Shown: in pieces, positions 19,101 through 26,703 of the stretch | Numbering within the stretch: the stretch's first letter is position 1 | Layout of the letters: each line of letters opens with the position of its first letter | DNA from: Flammeovirgaceae bacterium 311 | Lineage (GTDB): Bacteria > Bacteroidota > Bacteroidia > Cytophagales > Cyclobacteriaceae | DNA: 64,000 nucleotides | Assembly (NCBI GenBank): GCA_000597885.1 | Contig: CP004371.1 | Span: 3,054,501 to 3,118,500, forward strand | Direction: 5' to 3' | Made by a program: the position numbers and the translations under genes | The notes under the pieces: model-generated | What the model was told of the DNA's origin: nothing | Databases searched by the model: none | The model's input: only the letters and a program-made list of their open reading frames with translations

Positions 19101-19646
19101 CATCAATATGGTGCGGTCGGGGCTGTGTTTTTGGTGAATGTATGTTTCATCCCAGGTAGTAAACTCCTCTACCTGCTGCATAACCGGGTGCTCGCTGTTG
19201 GTAATGCGGGCCTGAAAGGTACCTGTTTCGTGTTTCTGAAACTGTGCCCCTACCAGCTCTATGTATTTTTCAGAGTTCCTGAAGCAAAAGCTGGCACTAT
19301 GCACCGGGATCAGTCCGTTTCCGGCTTCCACAAAATCCATCAGGGCTTCTTCCTGCGAGGCACTGATGCTATCGTGGTTGGCATAAATAACCAGCCCATC
19401 GTATTTTGATAACGTATGCGGGTTCAGGTCGTTCAAATCGCTGGTGTAGGTAAGGTTGATAACTTCTTTGGAGAGGGCAGAAGCCAGCATTGGCATATAG
19501 GCTGCCGAGTTATGATGCTCACTATCATGCCCCAGAAACAGGAGCTCCACTCTGCGCGGACCTGTATCTTCCCTCCTGTTTTCTGAATTACAACACACCA
19601 GCAGCAACCCCAGCAGAATAAAGGTATAGGCAGTTAAATTTTTCAT
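16110..19646 (-). CDS. Multidomain lipoprotein: ThuA + PVC-type dehydrogenase-like + HEAT + cupredoxin
   Basis: Exported 1178-residue protein. A lipobox (LLVCC, Cys18/19) anchors it to a membrane. Domains in order: ThuA-like (about 31-235, FLGHDSEHH to HPGFHKLMKEGILWAVG); a beta-propeller of the PVC-type or sorbosone-dehydrogenase-like class (about 285-640, with IAMDWDERGRLWVIETVDYPN and DTDGDGKADKF); HEAT-like repeats (about 660-830); a galactose-binding-like sandwich (about 860-1000); and a C-terminal plastocyanin/azurin-like domain (1052-1178). The predicted type-1 copper ligands are His1088, Cys1156, His1161 and Met1165. No CxxCH haem site is present, so copper may be the electron carrier. 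It is the first gene of the catabolic operon, divergent from an AraC regulator. Confidence 0.85.
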   Translation of the reverse strand: MKNLTAYTFILLGLLLVCCNSENRREDTGPRRVELLFLGHDSEHHNSAAYMPMLASALSKEVINLTYTSDLNDLNPHTLSKYDGLVIYANHDSISASQEEALMDFVEAGNGLIPVHSASFCFRNSEKYIELVGAQFQKHETGTFQARITNSEHPVMQQVEEFTTWDETYIHQKHSPDRTILMERVEGEHHEPWTWVKEHGQGRVFYTAYGHDERTWEHPGFHKLMKEGILWAVGDKVKGQWEAYRKDMPTLVYKQVANIPNYEKRDPAPRYQEPLSPQESQKLIQVPVDFELQLFASEPNIINPIAMDWDERGRLWVIETVDYPNTVRDKAGVGDDRIKICEDTDGDGKADKFTIFADKLNIPTSMAFANGGLIVAQAPHFLFLEDTDGDDVADVRKVIIDGWGTFDTHAGPSNLRYGIDNYVWGVVGYSGFEGSIVGKEQVFGQGIYRFKPDVSDFEYISKTSNNTWGLGFTEANDIFASTANNTHSVFMGIPNRYFQGLEGIPAEGSNKIDGHYAMHPITPKVRQVDVFGGFTAAAGHSFYTARNYPKEYWNGMAMVCEPTGHLVHMAKIEKDGAGFSEKDGWNLFASADEWVSPVEAKVGPDGAVWVLDWYNFIIQHNPTPKPDRGGYQAENGPGNAYENPLRDKSHGRIWRVVYKEAEAYEPISLTKEDPEELVEALEHDNMFWRLTAQRLLVERGNTDVLPELYALAKSGKADKGDFNPAAVHALWTIKGLGALENNQKEAVASVKNALGHKDPAVRKAAVQVLPNTGWAHEVIVESGVLQDQEPNTQLAAILAVAEMEPSDAMGKELYQLSKQGQVKNDEWLSKAVYVAAKNHSQGFMAAFLQEQPDFEEKQKQLAAAAENKLESTALDDTGWQTMKLPTMIEAAGLEIDGEIWFRKTLNLPATAAGRKAVISLGPINDSDETFVNGTKVGGMKDSWNKDRQYEIPAGVLKSGKNVVAVKMVDNGGGGGFGGKAEGLYLQVGNAKTALAGDWKYKVTKELNKKGEKNSLFASTSIAEVFASTDWRKADQPAAGAMASGAAEAPQQIRISVIKNEMKFDLNNFTVEAGKPVEIIFDNPDFMQHNLVITKPASLQTVGAAADKLASHPKGAEMNYVPDMEEVLYYTRLLNPEETVKLTFTAPAQAGNYPYVCTFPGHWRIMNGEMKVVKSKTPL

Positions 19647-19784
19647 AAGCTACATGCAAACGATTACGATAGCTCAATATCACATAATAATACTTGATAA
19701 ACTCACTCTTTTTTACCAGATTTTGACTGTATCTTAACATCCACAGGAAAAGATAGGCGCAGTAAAGGATAAAAAAGTATAATA
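19647..19784. promoter_or_regulatory. Shared regulatory region of the catabolic operon and AraC gene
   Basis: 138 bp between divergent starts. Direct AraC control is expected from the layout, but I could not pick a convincing pair of direct-repeat binding sites or an exact promoter match. A TGCAAACGATTACG stretch about 10 nt from the operon start is noted. Confidence 0.4.
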
Positions 19785-20663
19785 ATGAAGCTGGCACTAC
19801 AGAAATCACCCATACCCGCTACCCAGGCTTTTGTGGTCAGGTACCTGAAAGAACCCCATTTTGATCCTAACTGGCACTTTCATCCGGAATACCAGCTTTT
19901 TGTGGTGTTGCGTGGTACAGGCACCCGCTTCATTGGCGATCAGGTAAAACCTTTCAAGGAAGGAGACCTGGTATTTACGGGCCCGAACCTGCCCCATCTC
20001 TGGAGGAGCGATCCGGAGTATTTTGAAGGAAAAGAAGAAAACTGGACGGAAGGAATTGTTATTTATTTTCAGGAGGATTTTCTGGGGAAGTCCTTTTTAC
20101 AGAAGGAAGAGATGCACCGCTTAAAGCAACTTTTTCTGATGGCCCGCCGCGGGTTTGAAGTAACAGGCAGCACAGCCGTGAAGGTGAAGAAAATGATGAA
20201 GGAACTGCTGGAGCAGGAGGGTTTTGCAAGGGTGATCCAGCTTTTGCAGATCCTGAATGTGCTGGCAACCACCCCTGGCTATCATATACTTTCCAGCCTT
20301 GGCTACACCAATACCTTAAAAGAGGCCGATACGGAAAGGATGAACAAGGTGCATGCGTTCGTGATGAAGAACTTCAGGAACAGGATCAGCCTGGAGGAAG
20401 TAGCCACAATAGCGAACATGGCGCCAACCTCTTTCAGTCGTTACTTTAAAACACATGCCAATAAAACCTTTTCTGATTTTGTGAGTGAGATCAGAATAGG
20501 TTACGCCTGCAAGCTCCTGATGGAAGATCATATAACGATATCGCAGGCCTGCTACGAGAGCGGCTTTCAAACCCTGTCGAACTTTAACCGGCTGTTTAAA
20601 GCCTTTACCAGCCGAACGCCCAGGGCCTATAAAAAAGAATTCTCGGAGGCTGTAATTCTGTAA
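19785..20663 (+). CDS. AraC-family transcriptional regulator
   Basis: The N-terminal cupin-like sensor domain (about 15-110) has HFDPNWHFHPEYQLFVVLRG and FKEGDLVFTGPNLPHLW. The C-terminal double helix-turn-helix (about 195-290) has ISLEEVATIANMAPTSFSRY and TISQACYESGFQTLSNFNR, matching the AraC signature. Its position back to back with the sugar-catabolic operon suggests that it senses a sugar and controls 13679-19646. The 292-residue length is usual. Confidence 0.93.
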   Translation: MKLALQKSPIPATQAFVVRYLKEPHFDPNWHFHPEYQLFVVLRGTGTRFIGDQVKPFKEGDLVFTGPNLPHLWRSDPEYFEGKEENWTEGIVIYFQEDFLGKSFLQKEEMHRLKQLFLMARRGFEVTGSTAVKVKKMMKELLEQEGFARVIQLLQILNVLATTPGYHILSSLGYTNTLKEADTERMNKVHAFVMKNFRNRISLEEVATIANMAPTSFSRYFKTHANKTFSDFVSEIRIGYACKLLMEDHITISQACYESGFQTLSNFNRLFKAFTSRTPRAYKKEFSEAVIL

Positions 20664-20717
20664 CTGTAACAGCTGCCAGCTGCTAAAAAGGGGTTGTTAA
20701 GGGGCACAGGAACAGCC

Positions 20718-21839
20718 TTAGGCTGCGGGCACAGCAACTCGTTCTTTTGGTAAGGAGTAGTAAAAGGTTGTGCCCTGGCCATAGGAGCTCTCTAAGCCAA
20801 TTTTGCCCTCATGCGCCTCAATTATTTTTTTTACAATGGCCAGCCCCAGTCCGCTGGATCGCTCACCGCCAGTGGGCTGATTCTGTGCTTTTTCAAAAGC
20901 CTTGAAAATCTTTTCCTTGTCTTCTTCCCGGATGCCAACGCCCTTATCAATTACCCTGGTTACCACAAAGCCTTCCTCCTCTGCTACCACAACCTGGATC
21001 ACAGAATCCTTAAAGGAAAACTTAATGGCGTTTGTCAACAAGTTCATCAGCACCTGGCTCATATATATTTTATCATAAGAAAGCCATAATGCCTGTTCCT
21101 GAGCAACTACTTCAAGATGCTGCCCCTTTTCCTGAGCAATTGGCTCATTCATCTGCACAACCTCCTCTACCAGGCGCAGGTAGTTGTGGTTTTCTTTCTG
21201 CACTTTTAATGTGCCTGCCTCTATCTGCGATATATCCAGGATATTATTGAGCAGGCTAAGCGCTCCTGCACTGATAGTGCTGATGAGCCTGATATATTCT
21301 TTCTGCTGCGGGCTTAGGCTTTCACTGCCCTTAGTGTCGGACAACAGCTTGCTCAGCAAAAAAATATTGCTCAATGGGTTTCTGATATCGTGGGCGGCAA
21401 TGCCTATGTATTTATTTTTTTCCTGGCTAACTTCCTCAAGCCTGCTGTTTGCCAGCTCCAGTTGCCTTTTTTTAGATTTGATGTTATAAATGGCCAGAGA
21501 CAGGATAAAAAAAGTAAAAGTACGTACAGCGCTATTCCAGTAAAGTGTAGCCACATAGCTGTAGGTAAAACCCGACTGGAGTTCTACCAGGAACCAGAGC
21601 AGGCTGCTGATGCCCGCAACAGCCAGGCTGTCTTTTTTATTAGTGGCTCCATGTGCCGATACTACGTAAATAGGCAACAGATAGAGCAGGGATGAAGAAA
21701 GCTCAAAGCCGGTAGAATAGTCAATGAAAGACACCAGCAGCAGGAGAACATAGGCCACAGCATTCACAACAACCCTATGGCGATAGGTTGATATCAGGCT
21801 ATTTTTAGTCTTATGAAAAAGATGGGCTGTTCTGGACAC
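20718..21839 (-). CDS. Membrane sensor histidine kinase
   Basis: Two-component kinase of 373 residues. The N-terminal half has four to five hydrophobic segments (about 24-42, 50-62, 72-86, 95-118) and no large periplasmic domain. A HisKA dimerisation domain with phospho-acceptor His150 (GIAAHDIRNPLSN) follows. The HATPase domain has N-box NLLTNAIKFSF, G1 DKGVGIREED and G2 SGLGLAIVKKIIEAHEG. No response regulator gene is next to it, so it is an orphan kinase here. A promoter match lies just upstream. Confidence 0.93.
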   Translation of the reverse strand: MSRTAHLFHKTKNSLISTYRHRVVVNAVAYVLLLLVSFIDYSTGFELSSSLLYLLPIYVVSAHGATNKKDSLAVAGISSLLWFLVELQSGFTYSYVATLYWNSAVRTFTFFILSLAIYNIKSKKRQLELANSRLEEVSQEKNKYIGIAAHDIRNPLSNIFLLSKLLSDTKGSESLSPQQKEYIRLISTISAGALSLLNNILDISQIEAGTLKVQKENHNYLRLVEEVVQMNEPIAQEKGQHLEVVAQEQALWLSYDKIYMSQVLMNLLTNAIKFSFKDSVIQVVVAEEEGFVVTRVIDKGVGIREEDKEKIFKAFEKAQNQPTGGERSSGLGLAIVKKIIEAHEGKIGLESSYGQGTTFYYSLPKERVAVPAA

Positions 21840-21858
21840 TTAAAGAAATTTTAACTAT

Positions 21859-21889
21859 CAAAGTTACACATAAGACAGCACAGGATAAA
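21859..21889 (-). promoter_or_regulatory. Putative Bacteroidota promoter of the histidine kinase gene
   Basis: On the minus strand TAACTTTG (21859-21866) matches TAnnTTTG exactly. TTTA (21886-21889) lies 19 bp upstream as a one-mismatch -33 element. The transcript would begin about 13 nt before the ATG. Confidence 0.5.
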
Positions 21890-22057
21890 ACGAATACTTT
21901 TAAGCACTAACGATATTTGTATTATTCCTGTATATCTCACTTTCTGTATAAAATAAGTGATGCTGCGGAAGTGCCTCTAAACCTGCAAGAGCAACAAACA
22001 GGACTGTTTCCTGCTTCTTAACTTGTCAGATCATGATCAATCTTCTATATTCCCGCC

Positions 22058-23212
22058 ATGCCAGATCCACAATTCATGCAGAGTAAGCTGCCCCAGGTAG
22101 GCACTACTATTTTTACACAAATGTCAGCCCTGGCGGCTACCCACGGAGCCATTAACCTTTCACAGGGATTCCCCGACTTTCCTATTGATGAAGCCCTGAT
22201 TGAGCGGGTGGCGTATTATATGCGGCTTGGCCGCAACCAATATGCACCCATGGCGGGCACCCCGCAACTGCGCAACTCAGTTGCGGCTAAAATTGAGCGC
22301 ATCTATGGATTTGCGCCCGATGCCGAAAAGGAAATAACTGTAACCTCAGGAGCTACCGAAGCACTTTATTCGGTGATAGCAGCCATTATAGGCCCGGGCG
22401 ATGAAGCCCTGGTGCTGGACCCCGCCTACGACAGCTACGCGCCTGCCATAGCCTTACAGGGTGGCAAGCCGGTACACATCGGCCTGCAATACCCCAGCTT
22501 CCGCCCCGACTGGCCCTCCATTCGCAGCAGCATAAATGGGCGCACCAGGCTTATTATTATTAACAGCCCCCACAACCCCACCGGCAGTGCATGGCAGCAG
22601 GATGACCTGCTACAACTGGAGGAGCTTGTAATAAAGCACCAGCTGCTGGTGCTCTCTGATGAGGTATACCAGCACCTTATCTATGATGGGCTGGAGCACC
22701 AGAGCGTTTTATCGCGCCCGGCGCTAAGGGAGCGCGCTGCGGCAGTATTCTCCTTTGGCAAAACCTTTCATGCAACCGGCTGGAAAGCAGGCTATGTAGT
22801 AGCGTCAGAGCCTTTTTCGGCCGAAATCAGAAAGGTGCACCAGTACCTGACCTTCAGCACCCACACCCCTACCCAGCTGGCGCTGGCAGATTACCTCCAA
22901 AAACCTGAAAACTATGAGCACCTGCCACAGTTCTATCAGCAGAAACGCGATCTTTTTTTAGAACTTTTAAAAGGGAGCAGGTTTAAACCGCTACCTTGCA
23001 ATGGCACATATTTTCAGTTACTGGATTACAGTGGAATCAGCAACAAGCCAGATGTAGAAATGGCCCGATGGTTAACGGTAGAAAAAGGCGTTGCTGCTAT
23101 ACCCATTTCAGTCTTTTACGTAGATAAACAGGATCATGGCCTGCTTAGGTTTTGTTTTGCCAAGCAGGAAGAAACACTGCGAAAAGCAGCCGAATTATTA
23201 TGCAAGATTTAA
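22058..23212 (+). CDS. Methionine aminotransferase-like PLP enzyme (YbdL/KAT type)
   Basis: Fold-type-I aminotransferase that probably moves the amino group of methionine or glutamine to a keto acid. Key sites: INLSQGFPDFP near the N-terminus, NSPHNPTG (residues 169-176), DEVYQHLIYD, and the PLP lysine Lys235 in FSFGKTFHATGWKAGY. The length of 384 is standard. The omega-amidase gene overlaps its 3' end by 13 bp. That pairing matches E. coli YbdL/YafV activities, in which the aminotransferase makes 2-oxo-glutaramate and the amidase hydrolyses it, pulling the methionine-salvage transamination forward. Confidence 0.92.
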   Translation: MPDPQFMQSKLPQVGTTIFTQMSALAATHGAINLSQGFPDFPIDEALIERVAYYMRLGRNQYAPMAGTPQLRNSVAAKIERIYGFAPDAEKEITVTSGATEALYSVIAAIIGPGDEALVLDPAYDSYAPAIALQGGKPVHIGLQYPSFRPDWPSIRSSINGRTRLIIINSPHNPTGSAWQQDDLLQLEELVIKHQLLVLSDEVYQHLIYDGLEHQSVLSRPALRERAAAVFSFGKTFHATGWKAGYVVASEPFSAEIRKVHQYLTFSTHTPTQLALADYLQKPENYEHLPQFYQQKRDLFLELLKGSRFKPLPCNGTYFQLLDYSGISNKPDVEMARWLTVEKGVAAIPISVFYVDKQDHGLLRFCFAKQEETLRKAAELLCKI

Positions 23213-23991
23213 CGATCACCCTTATTCAAACAGAGTTGTATTGGCACGAACCCAGCGCCAATCTGGCTGCGCTGGAAGAAAAAATCTGGCAGATTAATAC
23301 AGAAACCGATTTGATCGTGCTGCCGGAGATGTTTACCACCGGCTTTACCATGGATGCCAAAGAGCATGCCGAACCCATGAACAGCCGCACCTTTCGCTGG
23401 ATGAAACAACTGGCAGCGCAAACCGGCGCTGTTGTTACCGGCAGCTATATTGTACAGGAGGGTGGCAAATATTTTAACCGCCTGATCTGGATGCAACCTG
23501 ATGGTGAGTATCAACACTATGATAAGCGCCATCTTTTCCGCATGGCCAACGAGCACGATCACTTCAGTCCGGGAGAAAAGCCTATTATTTGTGAGTGGAA
23601 GGAGTGGCGCATTTGCCCACTGATATGCTACGACCTTCGTTTTCCGGTCTGGAGCCGCAACCGGGTGCGGGAAGATGGGAATTTATCGTATGACCTGCTG
23701 CTGTATGTAGCCAACTGGCCCGCCGCCCGCATTGATGCCTGGAAAATTTTGCTGCAGGCCCGGGCAGTAGAAAATCTCTGTTATGTAGCAGGGGTAAACA
23801 GGGTGGGGATAGATGGCAAAGGAATTGATTATAACGGGTATTCTTCCCTGATCAACCCCAAGGGCGAAGTGCTGTACCAGGAGCAGCGGCGCCAGTACAT
23901 CTGCACCCAGAAAATAAGCGCTTCGGAGCTTAGGGAATACAGAAGCAAATTTCCTGCTCAGATGGATGCTGACAGCTTTACCATCAGTTAA
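23200..23991 (+). CDS. Nitrilase-superfamily omega-amidase (YafV-like)
   Basis: Hydrolyses omega-amides such as 2-oxoglutaramate. The catalytic triad is visible as Glu43 (LPEMFTTGF), Lys109 (HYDKRHLF) and Cys143 (CPLICYDLRFPVW). I chose the ATG at 23200 (MQDLTITLIQ), which overlaps the aminotransferase by 13 bp. The longer frame from 23152 adds 16 residues outside the family. The length is then 264 residues, as in YafV. Its 3' end overlaps the convergent gene at 23984 by 8 bp. Confidence 0.92.
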   Translation: MQDLTITLIQTELYWHEPSANLAALEEKIWQINTETDLIVLPEMFTTGFTMDAKEHAEPMNSRTFRWMKQLAAQTGAVVTGSYIVQEGGKYFNRLIWMQPDGEYQHYDKRHLFRMANEHDHFSPGEKPIICEWKEWRICPLICYDLRFPVWSRNRVREDGNLSYDLLLYVANWPAARIDAWKILLQARAVENLCYVAGVNRVGIDGKGIDYNGYSSLINPKGEVLYQEQRRQYICTQKISASELREYRSKFPAQMDADSFTIS

Positions 23992-24469
23992 ACAGTTCTT
24001 CCAGTACCTTTTTAAGCTCCTGCTCCTGCAGGTTGTGGTAGAAGAATTCACCTGCGCCTGCCTTCATCATTTTATGTAAAAGGGGCTGCTCTCCCTGCAG
24101 CGCCATTAACAAACGGGGCGGTTTTACTTTTAGAACGCGGTTAAAAAAAGAGGTTAAGCCACTAACAGGTGCCTCTCCCTCCGTACCGGCACCCGCCTGA
24201 ACGGCCGGGGGTAATGCCTCCTCTGCCGTTTCCGATGCAGCAGCGGGAACCATTGGCGCCCGGGCTTCTGGAGCCGCTACAATAATGGCAGCGCGCTGGC
24301 TTTGCTTTAAGAGCTCTATTGCGTACTGCCGGATGCTTTCTTCCGAAAAGTTATCGAACTCAAAAACAGTGATGCCTGCTATCTCCTGCTTTAGCTGCTC
24401 CAGTAAGGGAACGGCGTAGGTCGCAGGCGATTCTGTTGCTATACGTATGTATATCAGTGATTTAATCAT
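23984..24469 (-). CDS. Unrecognised 161-residue cytoplasmic protein
   Basis: No family recognised. The N-terminal half (MIKSLIYIRIATESPATYAV; ITVFEFDNFSEESIRQYAIE; RAAIIVAAPEA) alternates strands and helices like a small Rossmann-type fold. An Ala/Pro/Glu-rich linker (about 70-105) follows. The C-terminal segment (PPRLLMALQGEQPLLHKMM to LKKVLEELFN) is mostly helical. The start overlaps the stop of the FG-GAP protein gene by 4 nt, which implies translational coupling with that secreted protein. Confidence 0.75.
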   Translation of the reverse strand: MIKSLIYIRIATESPATYAVPLLEQLKQEIAGITVFEFDNFSEESIRQYAIELLKQSQRAAIIVAAPEARAPMVPAAASETAEEALPPAVQAGAGTEGEAPVSGLTSFFNRVLKVKPPRLLMALQGEQPLLHKMMKAGAGEFFYHNLQEQELKKVLEELFN

Positions 24470-26652
24470 TTTACAATCAGCAATCGCTTTACTTTTCTTT
24501 TACTAGCAAAACGGGCTTCTACCAAGTACATCCCGGCTGGCAGCTGCGGCTCCCACTCTATAATCCGGCTGTCTCCTGTATGCCAGCGATGCACCACCTG
24601 CCCCAGGCTGTTCAGTACCCTGAGCTGGGCAGGGGCATTTGTTTCTATCTTAACAGTTTTTGTTGCGTAGGCAGGATTGGGATACACCAGCAGCACATAC
24701 TCATCTTCTGCTGCAGGAGGTGGCAGGGCCTGCCGGCTGCGCAGCAGCACCAGGCCACCACCAATTTGCCCAACCACCAGCGCAGGCATTTCTTCGGCCC
24801 ACAAAGGCGCCAGTACAGGCCAGCTCCTATCCCCCAGGCGGGCTCCAAAAGCTGCATCATCTGCCTCTACTGCTATTGCTTCTGATGCTCCGGCAGAGGC
24901 ATTCGGCCTTAAAAAGGAATAGAGGATACGCACATCTCCACTGGCATCGGAAATAATTAAGTCGGGCTGGCCGTTGCCATCAGCATCCCCTACAGAGGGA
25001 ATTAAATGTCTCCGTACATTATCGAGTGCAAAGCCTTTATAGGCGGCATCGGTTAATTCAAAAGCAGGAGCTGTAGACGAACCTTTATTTGTGTAGAGGC
25101 GGAGGCTTCCGTCAAACCTGCCGGCCAATACATCGAGCAGGCCATCGCCCGTTGCATCGAAATAAAAGGGATAGTCGAGGGTAGTAAGCGAAATGGGCAG
25201 CTCGAGCCTGTTTCCATCCCCATATTGTACGGGAGAATCCTTTGAGGCCTGGTTCAGGTATACCAGCACCCGCATCTTGTTCACAGCCCTGTCGAACACC
25301 GTCAGGATCAGATCCGGAGCCCCATTGCGGTTATAATCTGCTAGCTGGGGCTGCATGTACTGATAGGCAGCTGCTGAAAGCCCCAGGTAATCAGCATCTT
25401 TCAGGCTAAAAGCCGGGGCTGCAGAACTGCCGGTATTTTCATAGAGCTGCAGCTTTGCATAATACCCATCGGGGTACAGCCGGTCCCTGCCGCCCAGCAG
25501 CAGGTCCTGGTCGCCATCGGCATCAATATCTGCAAAGGCAGGCCTGGCTTCTTCGCCTGCATCCAGCTGCTGCCCCTGCAGAAAATCTTTTTGCGCAAGG
25601 GCATAGCTACCACCGGCTTGCTGCTCGTAGCGCCAGAGCGACTGCCCGTAATCCAGCTGGGCTCCGGCATTTCTCAGGTTATTAGATACCAGTATATCGG
25701 TACCCAGTGCATAGGCTGCCGGAAATGAAAAATCAGGAGCCGCTGCTGCGCCGGGAAGAGTGGTTTCAAACTGGTTGAAAACAGGAGCGGCAGCTGTTCC
25801 GGCATTGGGCAGGTAATACAAAAAAGTACATTCTTCGTCGCCCAGCAGCAGGTCTGGCACAGCATCGCCGTTTACATCTTTCCAGAGCAGGCTTTTACCG
25901 CCGGCATGCATGGGGCGCTGGCTGGATCTTCCGCCTTCGTCGTCGGGGCATGCGGTATAGTTAAGGGCCAGCTCCTTGCAGGCACACTCGGTAAGGCCGC
26001 CCCAGTGGCGGTCGGCCAGCTCAAAAACCAGGGTATCGCTGCGGCCAAAATTCTCCACTCCAATATTTTTGTACCAGCGGATGGTGCCGCTGCCTGCAGG
26101 ATCGAACGCTGCAATATCGATATCGCCATCGCCATCTGTATCTGCAATGAGGGGCACATCGCCACTGTTTACCAGCAAATTTATGGAACTGTTGCTGCCG
26201 GGGTATTCCAGGAGCTGGTAGCTGAGGCGCCATGCTGCAGGCTGTCCGGCAGCAGCGCTGTTCTCAAACACCCGCACCCCTGCAGGAGTGTAGGTAAAAA
26301 GATCTTCCCTGCCGTCGCCATTATAATCCAGCAGCAGCAGCCAGTTGGAGATATCTGCCGGAAAGCGAAAACGTTCTTCGGGTAACCATATCCAGCCCCC
26401 GGACGTTTGTGCAAACACCTGCACTTGTGAACTGCTGCGGTCAAAAAGTACCAATTCTGGCTGGCCGTTGCCGTTTACATCGGCAAGACTGGCTTGTACA
26501 GCATTAAGCCCTCCTGCCCAGGGCATCTGCAGGCTTTCCTGCCCTACTACCACCGGCACACCGGTTTCGTAATGGTAGGTCTGCCCTCTGCTGCTGAAAG
26601 GAGTACATACAAGCACAAAAAAAAGGCTTAGCAGGTAAAAGTTATGCTGCAT
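24466..26652 (-). CDS. FG-GAP/VCBS-repeat protein with type IX secretion C-terminal domain
   Basis: Secreted 728-residue protein. A signal peptide ends near FSSRGQ. About eight FG-GAP-like Asp-rich calcium motifs follow, such as DVNGNGQPELVLFD, DTDGDGDIDIAAFD, DIDADGDQDLLLGG and DADGNGQPDLIISD, predicting a beta-propeller. The last 75 residues (VYPNPAYATKTVKIE to KVKRLLIVK) form a type-A T9SS sorting domain. The protein would be exported by the Por machinery and anchored or released at the cell surface. A cysteine-bearing insert (LTECACKELALNYTACPDD) interrupts the repeats. Function may be adhesion; nothing shows an enzyme. Confidence 0.9.
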   Translation of the reverse strand: MQHNFYLLSLFFVLVCTPFSSRGQTYHYETGVPVVVGQESLQMPWAGGLNAVQASLADVNGNGQPELVLFDRSSSQVQVFAQTSGGWIWLPEERFRFPADISNWLLLLDYNGDGREDLFTYTPAGVRVFENSAAAGQPAAWRLSYQLLEYPGSNSSINLLVNSGDVPLIADTDGDGDIDIAAFDPAGSGTIRWYKNIGVENFGRSDTLVFELADRHWGGLTECACKELALNYTACPDDEGGRSSQRPMHAGGKSLLWKDVNGDAVPDLLLGDEECTFLYYLPNAGTAAAPVFNQFETTLPGAAAAPDFSFPAAYALGTDILVSNNLRNAGAQLDYGQSLWRYEQQAGGSYALAQKDFLQGQQLDAGEEARPAFADIDADGDQDLLLGGRDRLYPDGYYAKLQLYENTGSSAAPAFSLKDADYLGLSAAAYQYMQPQLADYNRNGAPDLILTVFDRAVNKMRVLVYLNQASKDSPVQYGDGNRLELPISLTTLDYPFYFDATGDGLLDVLAGRFDGSLRLYTNKGSSTAPAFELTDAAYKGFALDNVRRHLIPSVGDADGNGQPDLIISDASGDVRILYSFLRPNASAGASEAIAVEADDAAFGARLGDRSWPVLAPLWAEEMPALVVGQIGGGLVLLRSRQALPPPAAEDEYVLLVYPNPAYATKTVKIETNAPAQLRVLNSLGQVVHRWHTGDSRIIEWEPQLPAGMYLVEARFASKRKVKRLLIVK

Positions 26653-26703
26653 CTTGCCAACTTAAATTATTAACATCAATTTACCATAAAAAGAACGAAA
26701 CAT

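Noticed and set aside
19652-19672. LacI/CcpA-like operator (TGCAAACGATTACG)
   Set aside because: The symmetry is poor and the adjacent regulator is AraC-type, so it is not called as an operator.
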